Origin: Myotis daubentonii
Lineage: Eukaryota; Chordata; Mammalia; Chiroptera; Vespertilionidae
Assembly (NCBI RefSeq): GCF_963259705.1
Contig: NC_081853.1
Coordinates: forward strand, 2,604,001 to 2,668,000
Reading direction: 5' to 3'
Length of the DNA: 64,000 nucleotides
This document shows, piece by piece, positions 21,312 to 31,560 of the stretch (positions are counted from its first letter, which is position 1; each line of letters opens with the position of its first letter). A program made the position numbers and the translations under genes. Under the pieces are notes generated by a model that saw only the letters and a list, made by a program, of their open reading frames with translations, did no database searches and had not been told where the DNA came from.

Positions 21312-22128
21312 GTACTGTGCTGAGCCATTTTCCAATCGGATCTTCCTCTTCCTTCCCCAGCACACTCCAAACCTACTCTAGGCCGACCACCCCAACCCTG
21401 CAGACCCTTAATACCTTTCCCCCATCAAACTCGCACTTTATTGCATTGCCTAGGGGTGCCCCTAACTGCTCTGTGGGGGGCTGGGCAAGTCTGGGCCACG
21501 GGCCATGGGGTTCTGGTCTCTGGTCATTCTGGTCTTTTTGCTGTTACTGTCACTGGTTTTTTATATATATATAGACTAGTGGCCTGGTGCACGAAACTCA
21601 TGCATGGTGGGGTGTCCCTCAGCCCGGCCTGTACCCTCTCCAATCTGGGAACCCTCAGGGGACAGGGATTGGGCCTAAACCAGCAGTTGGACATCCCTCT
21701 CACAATCCGGGACCTCTGGCTCCTAACCACTCACCTGCCTGCCTGCCTGATCACCCTTAACCACTCTGTCTGCTGGCCTGCTCACCCCCAACTGCTTCCC
21801 CAGCCAGCCTGCTTGCCCCCAACTCCCCCCGCACTGGTCTGCTCGCCTCCAACTGCCCCACCCCCCTGCTGGTCTGCTCGCCCCCAACTGCCCCCCCTGC
21901 CAGCCTACTCACCCCCAGCTGCCCTCCCTGCCAGCTACTCACCCCCAACTGCCCTCCCTGCCATCCTGCTCGCCCCCAACTGACCCCCCCCACCCCCCCA
22001 CCAGCCTGATCACTCCTAACTGCCCTCCTCTCCTGGCCTGATTGCCCCTAACCGCCTCTGCTTTGTCTAGAAGGATGTCCGGAAGGTCTCCTGGTCTAAT
22101 TAACATATTACCCTTTTATTAGTATAGA

Positions 22129-22272
22129 TTTTCAGAGGACCCTCCATACTGGTGACTGCACCAATTTACAATCCCACCAAAGTACATGAAGGGTACCCTC
22201 TTCATCCCAACCTTGTCAACACTTGTGTTTGCTGAATTTTTGATGATAGCCATTCTGACAGGTGTGCAAAAG
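22129..22272 (-). mobile_element. L1 LINE, third fragment
   Basis: agaggaccctccatactggt, caatttacaatcccaccaaa and gatagccattctgacaggtg continue the antisense L1 ORF2 C-terminal region after the Helitron. The L1 copy ends here, 5' truncated. Confidence 0.88.
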
Positions 22273-22545
22273 GTTTTTTTTGTTCTTTTTTTAATGAATT
22301 GAGCCTTAGACCCTCACCAGAAAACATACACTGCCAAGTTCAAGGTGAAAACTGAAAGCTTACCATGTATAAAGCAATTCCGTGTCTGGAAATAATGGTC
22401 ATGTGTGTTAACATTAGATTAATTAGATTTGCATCAGTGTTTCTAATGTCAACTTTCTGTCACTATGTCTATATCTTAATTATTTGTGGATTTCCAGGTA
22501 GATATGAGACATAGTAGGCCTTTACTAGATATTATTCGTTGAATT

Positions 22546-22795
22546 AACAGACAGGGACATTTAAAAAAATGTTTTTATTGATTTTTAGAGAGAGGAAGGG
22601 AAAGGGAGAGAGAGATAGAAACATCAATGAGAGAGAAACATTATGGCTGCCTCCTGCACGCCCCCCCCCCCCACACACACACACACTGGTGACCTGAGCT
22701 GGTTACCTCTGAGGGGAATCTAATCAGTGACCTCTTGGTTCATGGGTCAATGCTCAGCCACTGAGCCACACAGGCTGGGCAACAGACAGGGAAAC
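22546..22795 (-). mobile_element. Ves-type SINE, reverse, with target duplication
   Basis: The body at 22561-22780 has tgtttttattgatttttag, gaaacatcaatgagagagaaac, ggctgcctcctgca and ctcagccactgagccacac. It is flanked by aacagacagggacat (22546-22560) and aacagacagggaaac (22781-22795). A C-run and (ac)n lie at 22661-22686. Confidence 0.92.
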
Positions 22796-23034
22796 TTTTT
22801 TTTTTTAAATATATTTTATTGATTTTTTTACAGAGAGGAAGGGAGAGAGATAGAGAGCTAGAAACATCGATGAGAGAGAAACATCGATCAGCTGCCTCCT
22901 GCACATCTCCTACTGGGGATGTGCCTACAACCCAGGTACATGCCCTTGACCAGAATCGAACCTGGGACCTTTCAGTCTGCAGGCCGACGCTCTATCCACT
23001 GAGCCAAACTGGTTTCGGCGACAGGGAAACTTTT
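22785..23034 (-). mobile_element. Ves-type SINE inserted into the neighbour's target duplication
   Basis: The body at 22800-23019 is well preserved (gaaacatcgatgagagag, ctatccactgagccaaac). It is flanked by perfect 15-base copies of gacagggaaactttt (22785-22799 and 23020-23034). The left copy overlaps the right target duplication of the SINE at 22561-22780, so this insertion came second. Confidence 0.95.
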
Positions 23035-23408
23035 AACATACTTGGTTTAAAACTCACCTTGTGTAGAGATTTCGCAGTAAAATGCAAGTTTGTAAGACGT
23101 ACAGAGGTTGAAGTAGCTGACCGAAGTTACCTATAAAGTGATTTTGTTTTTGCCAGAGTTTCATTGTCTTCCTATTCGTTTTACTTACACATCTTAGGTG
23201 TGTGCATTTCTCAGCTGGAGACGTGGTAAGAGGACGTTTATCAGGTTCCACCTGGGGCCGGGGCTCTCGCAGGGCTTTCCCCACCTGGGTGTCACCACTG
23301 CTTCCATCTGCACAGGAGTTTGAGCTGCGTGCTGTGCAGAACCACATGTTTGCTTTTTACTGTCTTTGGAGAAATGCATAGGGCTTGGGAACTTTGGAGC
23401 ACCCAAAT
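23035..23408. other. Single-copy DNA, nothing recognised
   Basis: No gene or repeat family was recognised. Confidence 0.4.
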
Positions 23409-23700
23409 ACAGTTAACCCTTGAACAACATGGGTTTGAACCTCATAGGTCCACTTACACATACATTTTTTTTTCCAATAAATATACGACTGGCCCTCATA
23501 TCTCCAGGTTTCAAATTTGTGGATTCAACCAACCATGAATTGAAAACACTGTTTTTGAATTGTGGTTGTATGTCCGGGACTGTGGAGGGCTAATTCTAAG
23601 CTACTTCATATAAGGGACTTAGTTTCCACGATTTGGGTGTCCACTGGGGTCCTTGAGGCTGACCGTAGTTACGTTCTGGGGAGTCACCAGTTGTGTGAGG
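23409..23700 (+). mobile_element. Tigger (pogo-like) DNA transposon relics
   Basis: cagttaacccttgaacaacatg followed by gggtttgaacc and ggtccacttaca is the Tigger1-type terminus. From about 23490, ggccctcatatctccagg, ggattcaaccaaccatgaat, atataagggactt and tggggtccttgaggctgacc follow the MER2/Tigger2 pattern. These are two old fragments side by side, non-coding. Confidence 0.75.
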
Positions 23701-25485
23701 ATTTCTGCCTGCACGTGGGCTCGCGCCTCGCCTCAGTGTTGTTCAGAGGTCACCTGTCTTCTGGCACCGGCTGGAGTTTCTGGCGTCCTATCTGCATGGC
23801 GGGAGGTGGTGGGGCACCGGATAAATGACACAGCTTCGTAAATCTCTATTTTGTACTTTTTTCTTCACTACTTGAGGTCCTTATAGGATATTTGACTCCT
23901 GCAGGAGTGTGTGTGTGTGCACATATGCACATGTACATACACGCAGATATAAACCCACAATGCATACCGAAATGTGTACGTGTGTATGTGCACACATGCA
24001 TGCATGTGTGGTTGTTCGTCTGTCTAAACCCAAATAATTCGAGTTTCTCCCTAACACAATGAGTCACTTCTACAAAAAGTTGAAAAATAAATATAATCGG
24101 CAAGGCATCACATAACTTTTATGTCTAACTCAAGCTATTAAATGCTTTTTTTATTTTTTCAGTAGACTGGGGAGTAAAATTGCTGCATATTTGTAAAGTG
24201 GTATGCTGTTACTCCTGCTGGGCCCAAGAATCAGGCAGCTTTTCACACTCCGGACGTAAAAGTGGATTAGCGCTGTGATCGATGTATTATCCTATATTTC
24301 TCATTGTGCATTCTGTTTCCTTTTTGAGCACCTTTGTAGCCTAAATGGCTACTAATGACATAATTACAATTGTTTGTCACCGTGATGTGTGATTTCCCAT
24401 CTCCTCATGAAGATGTGAGTTGGATAGGGAGGAGTTCTGGCAGGAAGACAAAGTGCAGGGATTCATTAGCGGCCAGATGTGGTGGTTAAAAGCTTTTCTG
24501 CAGCAGGCGCAGTTGAGCGCGGGTCGGCCGAGCCACGCACACCCAGCCTGGTGTCCCGGTGTGAGCGGGGAGCGGCTCCTGGGAGCATAACCAGTGAGCC
24601 ACGTGCTTGGTTGTTGTGCACAGATTTTATGCTGGAATTTAAACAGGGTGAGAAAGGGTCACGTTAGCTTATACCAGCAAAGTAGGTGTTTAAGGGAAAC
24701 TAATGAGACTAAAGTGCTAGTGATATTTTCAATTTGCTTATTTAGTGCCTCATAACAAAACTGAAATGTCTTACATTTGTCAGGTTTCAAAGAGGGAAAA
24801 TCCCAGCACTGTTTAAAAAAAAGAGAGAAAGAAAGAAGTTAAATATGAGAATCAAAGAATTCAGAGGCCAATGGAAGCAAGGCATCACTTGAGCGCTGTT
24901 GACATACTCGCGGCACACGGACTTGACACACACACAGTCAGATCAGCTCCACGCTTCAAGGAAGAGGCCGGTTTCTGGTTTTAGTGTTATTTGCACAGAC
25001 AAAGCTCTGGTAGAATAATGTTAAAACCCTGGCATGATAGAAGCTATGAGTAGTTTGAAGAGTGTTTTCTACCTTTGGGAGGAAGAAAGAAAAAAGAAAA
25101 GAAAATGGTTATGTCCTAAAGCCGTTCTGTGGGCAGAGTAGTGGTCTGTTTCTCCCTCCCCGGCCTCTGCCTCGTCTCCTCTTCCTTCACTTCCAGGGAC
25201 ATGTTACCTGGAGGAGGCGGCACTGTGGGTGGGCCTGCATGGCGAGCGGACCCTGGACATGCGCGGACAGGGAACGGCCCCGCCGTCCGTCCGGCGGAGG
25301 AGAACTCCCGCCGTGTAGGTGGCAGACCTGGAGGTCTCAGGTGAGCGAGGCCAGCGGGCTTTGCTGGGTGTTCGAAAACTCCGTCTGCGCCGTTCGTGCT
25401 CCCCTCTCCTGTTTCTCACGTTTTGCAGACTCGATGCCTTTCTGAGGTGACGCGTGTGGCTGTTACTTGCTTTAACGTTGATTCC
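23701..25485. other. Single-copy DNA, possible conserved AT-rich core
   Basis: No exon was recognised. About 24120-24470 is AT-rich with homeodomain-like sites (gacataattacaattgtttg) and no repeat signature, so it could be regulatory. About 25230-25330 is locally CpG-rich (cggccccgccgtccgtccgg) without promoter or exon evidence. Confidence 0.35.
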
Positions 25486-25600
25486 CATGTCCTGTCTGTT
25501 GGTGCCACAGAGGCAGGAATTGTGTCCCTAGACCTGTCACATGATCTGGCACATAAAGGACATTCGGGAAGTATTTGTAGAGTAAGTCCAAAGAACCACA
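25486..25600 (+). mobile_element. L2 3' end relic
   Basis: gaggcaggaattgtgtcccta, then atctggcacataaaggacatt and cgggaagtatttgtagagt, match the L2 3' terminus (cctggcacatagtaggcgct, caataaatatttgttgaatg). Confidence 0.68.
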
Positions 25601-26284
25601 TGGACAAGAGCCTAACAGGCCCACCCAGAGGGAACTTTCCTAAGTGATCAATGATAGTCCATGTGATCAGGGGAGCGGTTTAGGGCTCTCTTGCCATCCC
25701 CTTAATTTCCAGTTTGGAGCCTTAGAATCCAGTTAGGTCTGGTCCCTTTCAGACTGGCTGTGGCCTCCAGGCACTCGGCGTGCAATTCCGAAAACTGCCA
25801 CTTGGTGGCTTGTACCCACCCAGACAGTTACCGAGTGAGTTCAGAAAAACACACCTGCTTTCTCCTCCCTTGACTCTGTGCCTTCCATTCAAAATATATA
25901 TGTTCTTTATGACTCATATATTGAACCTTAGAAAGAGATGAATAAGACCGAAATGCAGGGAGTGATGTTTCAAAGAAAGAAGCAGGCTGCTCTGGCGGGC
26001 CGTGCGCTGGCCCTGGCTGGGTTGGTGCTCTCCTGTCCCCAGGCGAGGCAGGCGAGGGTGTCCGCAGTTGTGAACCAGGAATCCCACACTCCCTGGGCCC
26101 CCAGAGTGGGGAGCTGGCCCTGTCCGTACGTATATGCTCTTCCTCTCGTTGAGTCACGTGGCCCTCCCCTTGCCAGAGCTTGTGTTCGTGGAAGCTAGAT
26201 TGCCTCATGCCTGACGTTACCTGACTGTGGCTCCTGAAAGCTCACTGAGGACTTGGTAGGAAGCCGTTCTCAGGGGACACAAGC
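25601..26284. other. Single-copy DNA, nothing recognised
   Basis: No gene or repeat family was recognised. Confidence 0.4.
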
Positions 26285-26415
26285 TGATGGGATAAGAATT
26301 TTGGCCTTGACTCAGCCTGGGTTCGAATCCTGGCTCTGCAATGGGCAAGTTACTTAAACTTTCCAGGCCCGGTCTCCTCGTTTCTCGGAGGAGATGACGA
26401 CAGCAAGTCTACCTT
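26285..26415 (+). mobile_element. MIR SINE relic
   Basis: ctgggttcgaatcctggctct, gggcaagttacttaaactt and ggtctcctcgtttctcg reproduce the sense MIR core. Confidence 0.85.
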
Positions 26416-27566
26416 CTAGGCTTGAGGCCGGGACCAGGTGAGCGAGTGTGGCCCCAGCTCCTGGTGCCTTGCTCAGCGAGCGCTCAGTCCCAGGGGGGTT
26501 GGTGCAGCCATTGGCATAGCTCCGGCGGCACCTCCTCTGCGGGGGGTTGCCCTTGAAGTGGCAGGATTCTCACTGCTTTCATGCTGGGGCCAGTGTTCGG
26601 GTCCCCGAGCAGGCTGAGCCCAGCTCTGCTCACCCCCCGAGCTGAATCCCTGCCTGCTGCCCGCCTGCTGGCTCCCTTGCGTGGAGCCGTTAGATGACAG
26701 GGAAAGGATTTGCAGCACTAACGCTGCATCTGTGCAACCAGGGGTCCAGGATGTCTCTTACTCAGTGTGTCATTGAAGGACCCATCTCACTGCTGCAGAA
26801 GCAGCCAAGCATTTCAGAAACAAGCCCCTCCCCAACTTGTACAAGAAACTTGAAAAGAACTGACCATCTCAAAGGATGTGTATTCTTGAGGAGGGATGAC
26901 CATTATTGGGGACGGATTGCTGTGGGCTCACTTCTCTGACAAATACCAGTAAAGACTGTGTGCCAGGGAGGGTGTGAGGATGGAGGATCACTGCTCACGG
27001 CACCCCGAGAACCTGGCTGCTGCACGGCTGCTACCCCGGTAGGTGAGGGTATTAAGCGCAACAAAGAACAGTCTCAGACAGAAGTGCTATGCAGAGAAAT
27101 AAAGCGGGTGACAGAAGGAGAGCGCCTCTGGGTCACATCACAAGGCAGCCAGGGCAGGCTGCTCACAGAAGATGGCCTGTGAGCTGAGGGGTGAGTGGTC
27201 AGGGGGGGCAGCAGGAGGAAGTTAGGGACCCCAGGCGCTCACCTGGAAGACCCCAGGAGCATGGTGGGTCTGGGCGGGCATGGAGACCAGGAATGAGGTG
27301 TGCAGGATGGGGAGGGAAATCAGTGGGGCAGAAGAATGAGCTGGGACCTTGTCCTGGACCCTGTAAGCCAAGGGCCTTGTGCCCTCCGAGCTCCCTTGCT
27401 CTGTTATTTTCAAGGTAAAAGGGAACCAGGAGTCTTTCAGTCACAGCTAAACAGTCCCGCCAGGAAGACAGTCCCTAGACTTCCCCAAGGGTGATGGCTG
27501 TTTGCACCCGGACTGGGCCTTCAGTGCTCTGCTCAGGGGCAGGGTCCTGAGGAGCCGGAAGGACAG
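26416..27566. other. Single-copy, GC-moderate DNA
   Basis: No gene or repeat family was recognised. Confidence 0.4.
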
Positions 27567-27962
27567 CCTCAGCTCCCAGGGACAGTGCCTCAGCTCCCAG
27601 GGATGGCCTCAGCTCCCAGGGATGGCCTCAGCTCCCAGGGACAGCGCCTCAGCTCCCAGGGACTGCGGCTCAGCTCCCAGGGACTGCGGCTCAGCTCCCA
27701 GGGACAGCCCTCAGCTCCCAGGGACAGCACTCAGCTCCCAGGGACAGTGGCTCAGCTCCCAGGGACAGCACTCAGCTCCCAGGGACGGCGCCTCAGCTCC
27801 CAGGGACGGCGCCTCAGCTCCCAGGGACAGCACTCAGCTCCCAGGGACAGCGCCTCAGCTCCCAGGGACAGCGGCTCAGCTCCCAGGGACAGCACTCAGC
27901 TCCCAGGGACAGCACTCAGCTCCCAGGGACAGCACTCAGCTCCCAGGGACGGCCTCAGCTTC
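27567..27962. repeat. 17-21-bp minisatellite (about 20 units)
   Basis: The unit agctcccagggacagc with 1-5 extra bases (gcct, act, ggct) repeats about 20 times. Copy length varies, so frames shift between copies. The plus-strand frames at 27502-28029 and 27585-28061 are repeat-driven. Confidence 0.92.
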
Positions 27963-30360
27963 CCTGGAGGTCCTTTCGGCCGTGAGCTTGATCTTGCCTT
28001 TGACACATGTGGGGATGATGATGAAATGACTCAGTGCTTGTGGCAACTACTTAATCAATAAATGCAAAATCATTTACTATTATTAGGGAGCTATTATTGA
28101 TAACCCCTCTACCTACTAAAATACTTTTCTTACTTATTAAAAATGCATTTTTCTGTTCTCTCAAGAGATTTTATATAACTTATGCAGAAACCCAGCAGAT
28201 AAATTCATGATGGATCTAGTGCTCCTGTTCCTTAACTGTCTTCCAGGGACCGGTTCACACTCAGATACAACTGTTTGACCTTCTTGTTGAAAGTCTGGGA
28301 GGCCAGAAGGCCCACCATATGGAATTCTGCCGCCTGGATTTCTTGTCTCAGCTGGATTGACTTTGAAATACAGAAAGGCTTAAAGGAAGGGTTAACTGTC
28401 AGTTTTAAAGCCTTGTCTCTAAGAGGATTTACACTAGTTCTTCTGAGACACGCCCGCTCCTCCAGAGCAGGGCCTGCGTTGGGGTGTGGGGGCGGGAGGG
28501 TCCTCCTGGGGGTCGGGCTACGAGAGCCGGCCTTCCTGAGGCAGGAGGTGGCTTTGACTCCTTTTGAGGCTCCTCAGAATGTGTTGCTCTGGCAGCAGGA
28601 CGTGTGTCTGTGTCCAGGAATCAGAGGCAGAGGGCCCTGTGGTTCCCAGGCGAGTCCGGAGCTGTGTGGCCAGGGAAGGGCTGTGCAGCCTCACCCTTCT
28701 CAGGTTTCCTAGGTGCCCGGGAAAGGCTTTTCGGATTACTGGAAGACTTTTACTGTGAAGGGTTAGAGAATTGTGTGTTCTGCTTAGAAATAATTTTTTA
28801 GTTTTATTAGAACATTTACTAGCAATAGTGCTAATTATTTTAAATTTGACCCTGGAAATGGGCTATGTCAGCTTGAAAGGACTATTTTTAACAGAATTTA
28901 GTTTTAAAGGCAGGTTTTATAGACATTATCGTAATGCCATTCTTATCTAATTAGCATCCACTGCGTGCATGTGCGTGATATTAGAGAGGCAAGTATACAT
29001 AAAGTTATAAATTGTGACATTTTATGAGTAGTTTTTTTGTCATGATCTTATAGTCATCATTACTTAACAGTGTGAAATGTGGCCTTAGACATTACATCAT
29101 GTAAAGACCAGGAGACAAAAAAACCACAAAACCTAAGGATCGGTTTTTGATTATAATGAAGTTTTCATATGAGGCATTTCTGAATATGTGTCATGAATGT
29201 GAGTCATGATGTTCTCACCAAACCTGACCTATTATGATTATGTTTCAACTTCAAGGGGTTTTCAGTATTTAAATTCTAAGCCTAATTCTAAGGTTTCAAA
29301 ATGATTCACATTCAAATCTACTGTTATGTTTTATAATTAAATAAGAAGATATTGCTTATGCCTATATTTTTACTATTCTTGGACATATTATAATTATTCC
29401 TTTAATTTTACCAATAAAACAGCCCCTTTCTTCACTAATAAATGACAAGACTACGCAATTAGCACGCGGGCCTGACTGTGGCTCGCCTTCACAGGTGGTC
29501 ACTTGGTCTGGGACTCTCTCACTTCTTTCTTTGGTTCTTTTGGTAAAATGTGAAGGTGCTTACGAGGTGAATGAATCCCTTCCAAGTGGTAGAATGATTA
29601 GATTCTTAGTCTTTATAATCTCATGATACTGCTTTGTGAGGGTACACAATACAAGAAAAAAATTACACGTTAAAAACAGGATGATTGCCACCTGGGCCAA
29701 GTCATGTGCTCATGGAAAGTGAGCTTTCTACTGGGAAAAGCATGCTATAGATTCCCATGGAATTTCCAGCGTTCAAATACTTTTTAAAATTAGGTTGTTC
29801 GTAGTTAAAAAGGCGGCTTTCAAGGCTGGCTTCACTGTTGTTTTAATCATAGTTTAGTTACCATGGAGAAATATGCAAGTTAGCATTTATACACAGAAGT
29901 GAAATTTATGCTGCATAGATAATAACCTAAATTTAGCTTGACTTAAGTTTACCACTTCCTTTATTTCTTTAACAAAATAGAATAATAATATATCACATAT
30001 ACCCATCAACAAGCTAATTTCTTTAAAGACTGTTGTTACCTTTTAGAGACTTTCTTTCCTTAAGCATCAGTGGGCATCGCTGTGACTGGCTTCTCCCGGG
30101 CTGCATAATACACCAGTACACCGGGCACGTTTAGTTTGCTCAAAAATGTCACCCTTAGGTTTCATAAAAGACTTTGCTAAGTCAAAAATCCTTCATGTGG
30201 TGAAAAACTGATATCTGGACATCGCATTGCATTGGGTTTAGTGAAGGGCCAGGGAGTGTTTTATGCTGAGAAATCTTCAGGAAATGTCACGCCGATGGGA
30301 CCAGTCTGGTTTCCGAGCCAGCAGTAGTCTGAGGACTGTTTGGGTATGTTTTCTAGGAGA
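27963..30360. other. Repeat-poor, AT-rich single-copy DNA, possible conserved non-coding block
   Basis: From about 28760 to 30050 the sequence is AT-rich, free of recognised transposons and without open frames. A cluster at about 29865-29900 has an RFX/X-box-like gttaccatggagaaat followed by an octamer-like atatgcaagt. This is the longest transposon-free stretch in the window and a candidate for conserved regulatory DNA. No exon was seen. Confidence 0.35.
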
Positions 30361-31514
30361 GATTCTGAGACAGGTCTGCACTGGGGGTAGGCTTTTCCCC
30401 TGAGGAAGAGGTGTGTGTGGAGCCCTCCGCCACTGCCTTATGCAGGCCCTCAGCGCCAGGCCAGGCTGTTTTCAAGGACAGCACAGCACAGTGTCCTGAT
30501 CTAGCAGGAGGCCCGGGACGGAGGGAGCGGCAGACCCCTTTCCACACCAGCTGTTCGCACAGATACAGATTGCTGCAGTGAAATTTTCTGAATAGAATTC
30601 AGGAAGCTCTAGAGAATTCTCCAAAACAACTGTGCCAACAAGGAAAATGTTGAATTTTTCATCAGCTGCCCAGTGCTGAGAGGCAGCGGCAGCCGTCCAT
30701 TCAGGACCAGATGTTCAGCGTGGCAGCTCGCAGGGAGCGTGAACCCTGTGGCCCGCTCACCATTGGCTGAAGGACGTTGGCAGCGACCTGGCAGTGGAGA
30801 CTTGAGGCCGCAGAAGCAGAGACCGCGTGTGTCTGTGGCTGCCTGGTCCTCACGGGGACCAGACAGGTAGACAGTGGGGACAGGAAGGACCGACAGCACA
30901 TCAATCATGCTGGAGGCTGGAGGCTGCTGTAGGTTGTGTTGGGGGAACCGTTGGCAAATTCTTACTCCTTTTCACTTGAGAAGAAAGGTGGCCTTTGTTT
31001 AGTTGGGCAGATTTTTTCAACCTGTGTCTCTAAACCATCACACTTTCTGTGATGGGGCAGTAGGTGCGGGTGGTTAAGACAGTAAGAAAGAGGTTTCTAA
31101 TTTTAAACTAGAGGAAGTTACTAGAGTTGATTCTTAATATTGAAACCCTCCTAGGTCCAATCTGGCATTGGAAATACGCGGTATTTTGCCCTGGTGAAAC
31201 AAGCCTTCTTATTGTCGTTGAGGAGCGTTTAGACCCTCCGTCCCTGCACTGCAGATTCACCATCTCCTTCGTGCCCATGTTTGAGCCCGTGACATGTTTG
31301 TGAGCTGTTTTCTGTATTAGTGTTTGGAGAAAGGGGGACTAGTTGGATAGGGGTTTTGAAGAAACAATATGATTTCTACCTTGAAAAGGACTCTCCCTTA
31401 AAGTGCTGAGCTGGGTTAGATGCTGGGGGCAGTGCGCCAGGCGCGGGCGGCACAGCTCCAGAGCGCACAGCGTGCCTCCCTCCCTCCCAGGCTCTGCACA
31501 GGCGTTTTGTCCTG
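30361..31514. other. Single-copy DNA, nothing recognised
   Basis: No gene or repeat family was recognised. Confidence 0.4.
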
Positions 31515-31560
31515 GTGAAATATGCATAACATGAAATTGACCATCTTAAACAATTGCCCA
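31515..31560 (-). mobile_element. Short old L1 3' UTR fragment
   Basis: gaaatatgcataacatgaaa then ttgaccatcttaaacaatt resembles the old L1M-type 3' sequence (aacataaaatttaccatctt). Confidence 0.45.

Larger units (their letters stand above)
20250..22128 (-). mobile_element. Read-through Helitron with two 3' ends and captured host DNA
   Basis: On the minus strand there is one 5' terminus, TCTATACTAATAAAAGGG, at 22128. A first 3' terminus follows, with hairpin half gtttcgtgcaccaggccact and CTAG at 21576-21579. Then come about 1.1 kb of non-Helitron sequence (about 20490-21575) and a second HeliBat 3' end (about 20250-20478, hairpin tgcatgaatttcatgcactg, terminal CTAT where CTAG is usual). The flanking L1 is interrupted at 20249/20250 and resumes at 22129, so the whole 1.88 kb entered as one unit or was built in place by a second nested insertion. 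The captured segment looks like a promoter plus exon on the opposite strand. Confidence 0.75.
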
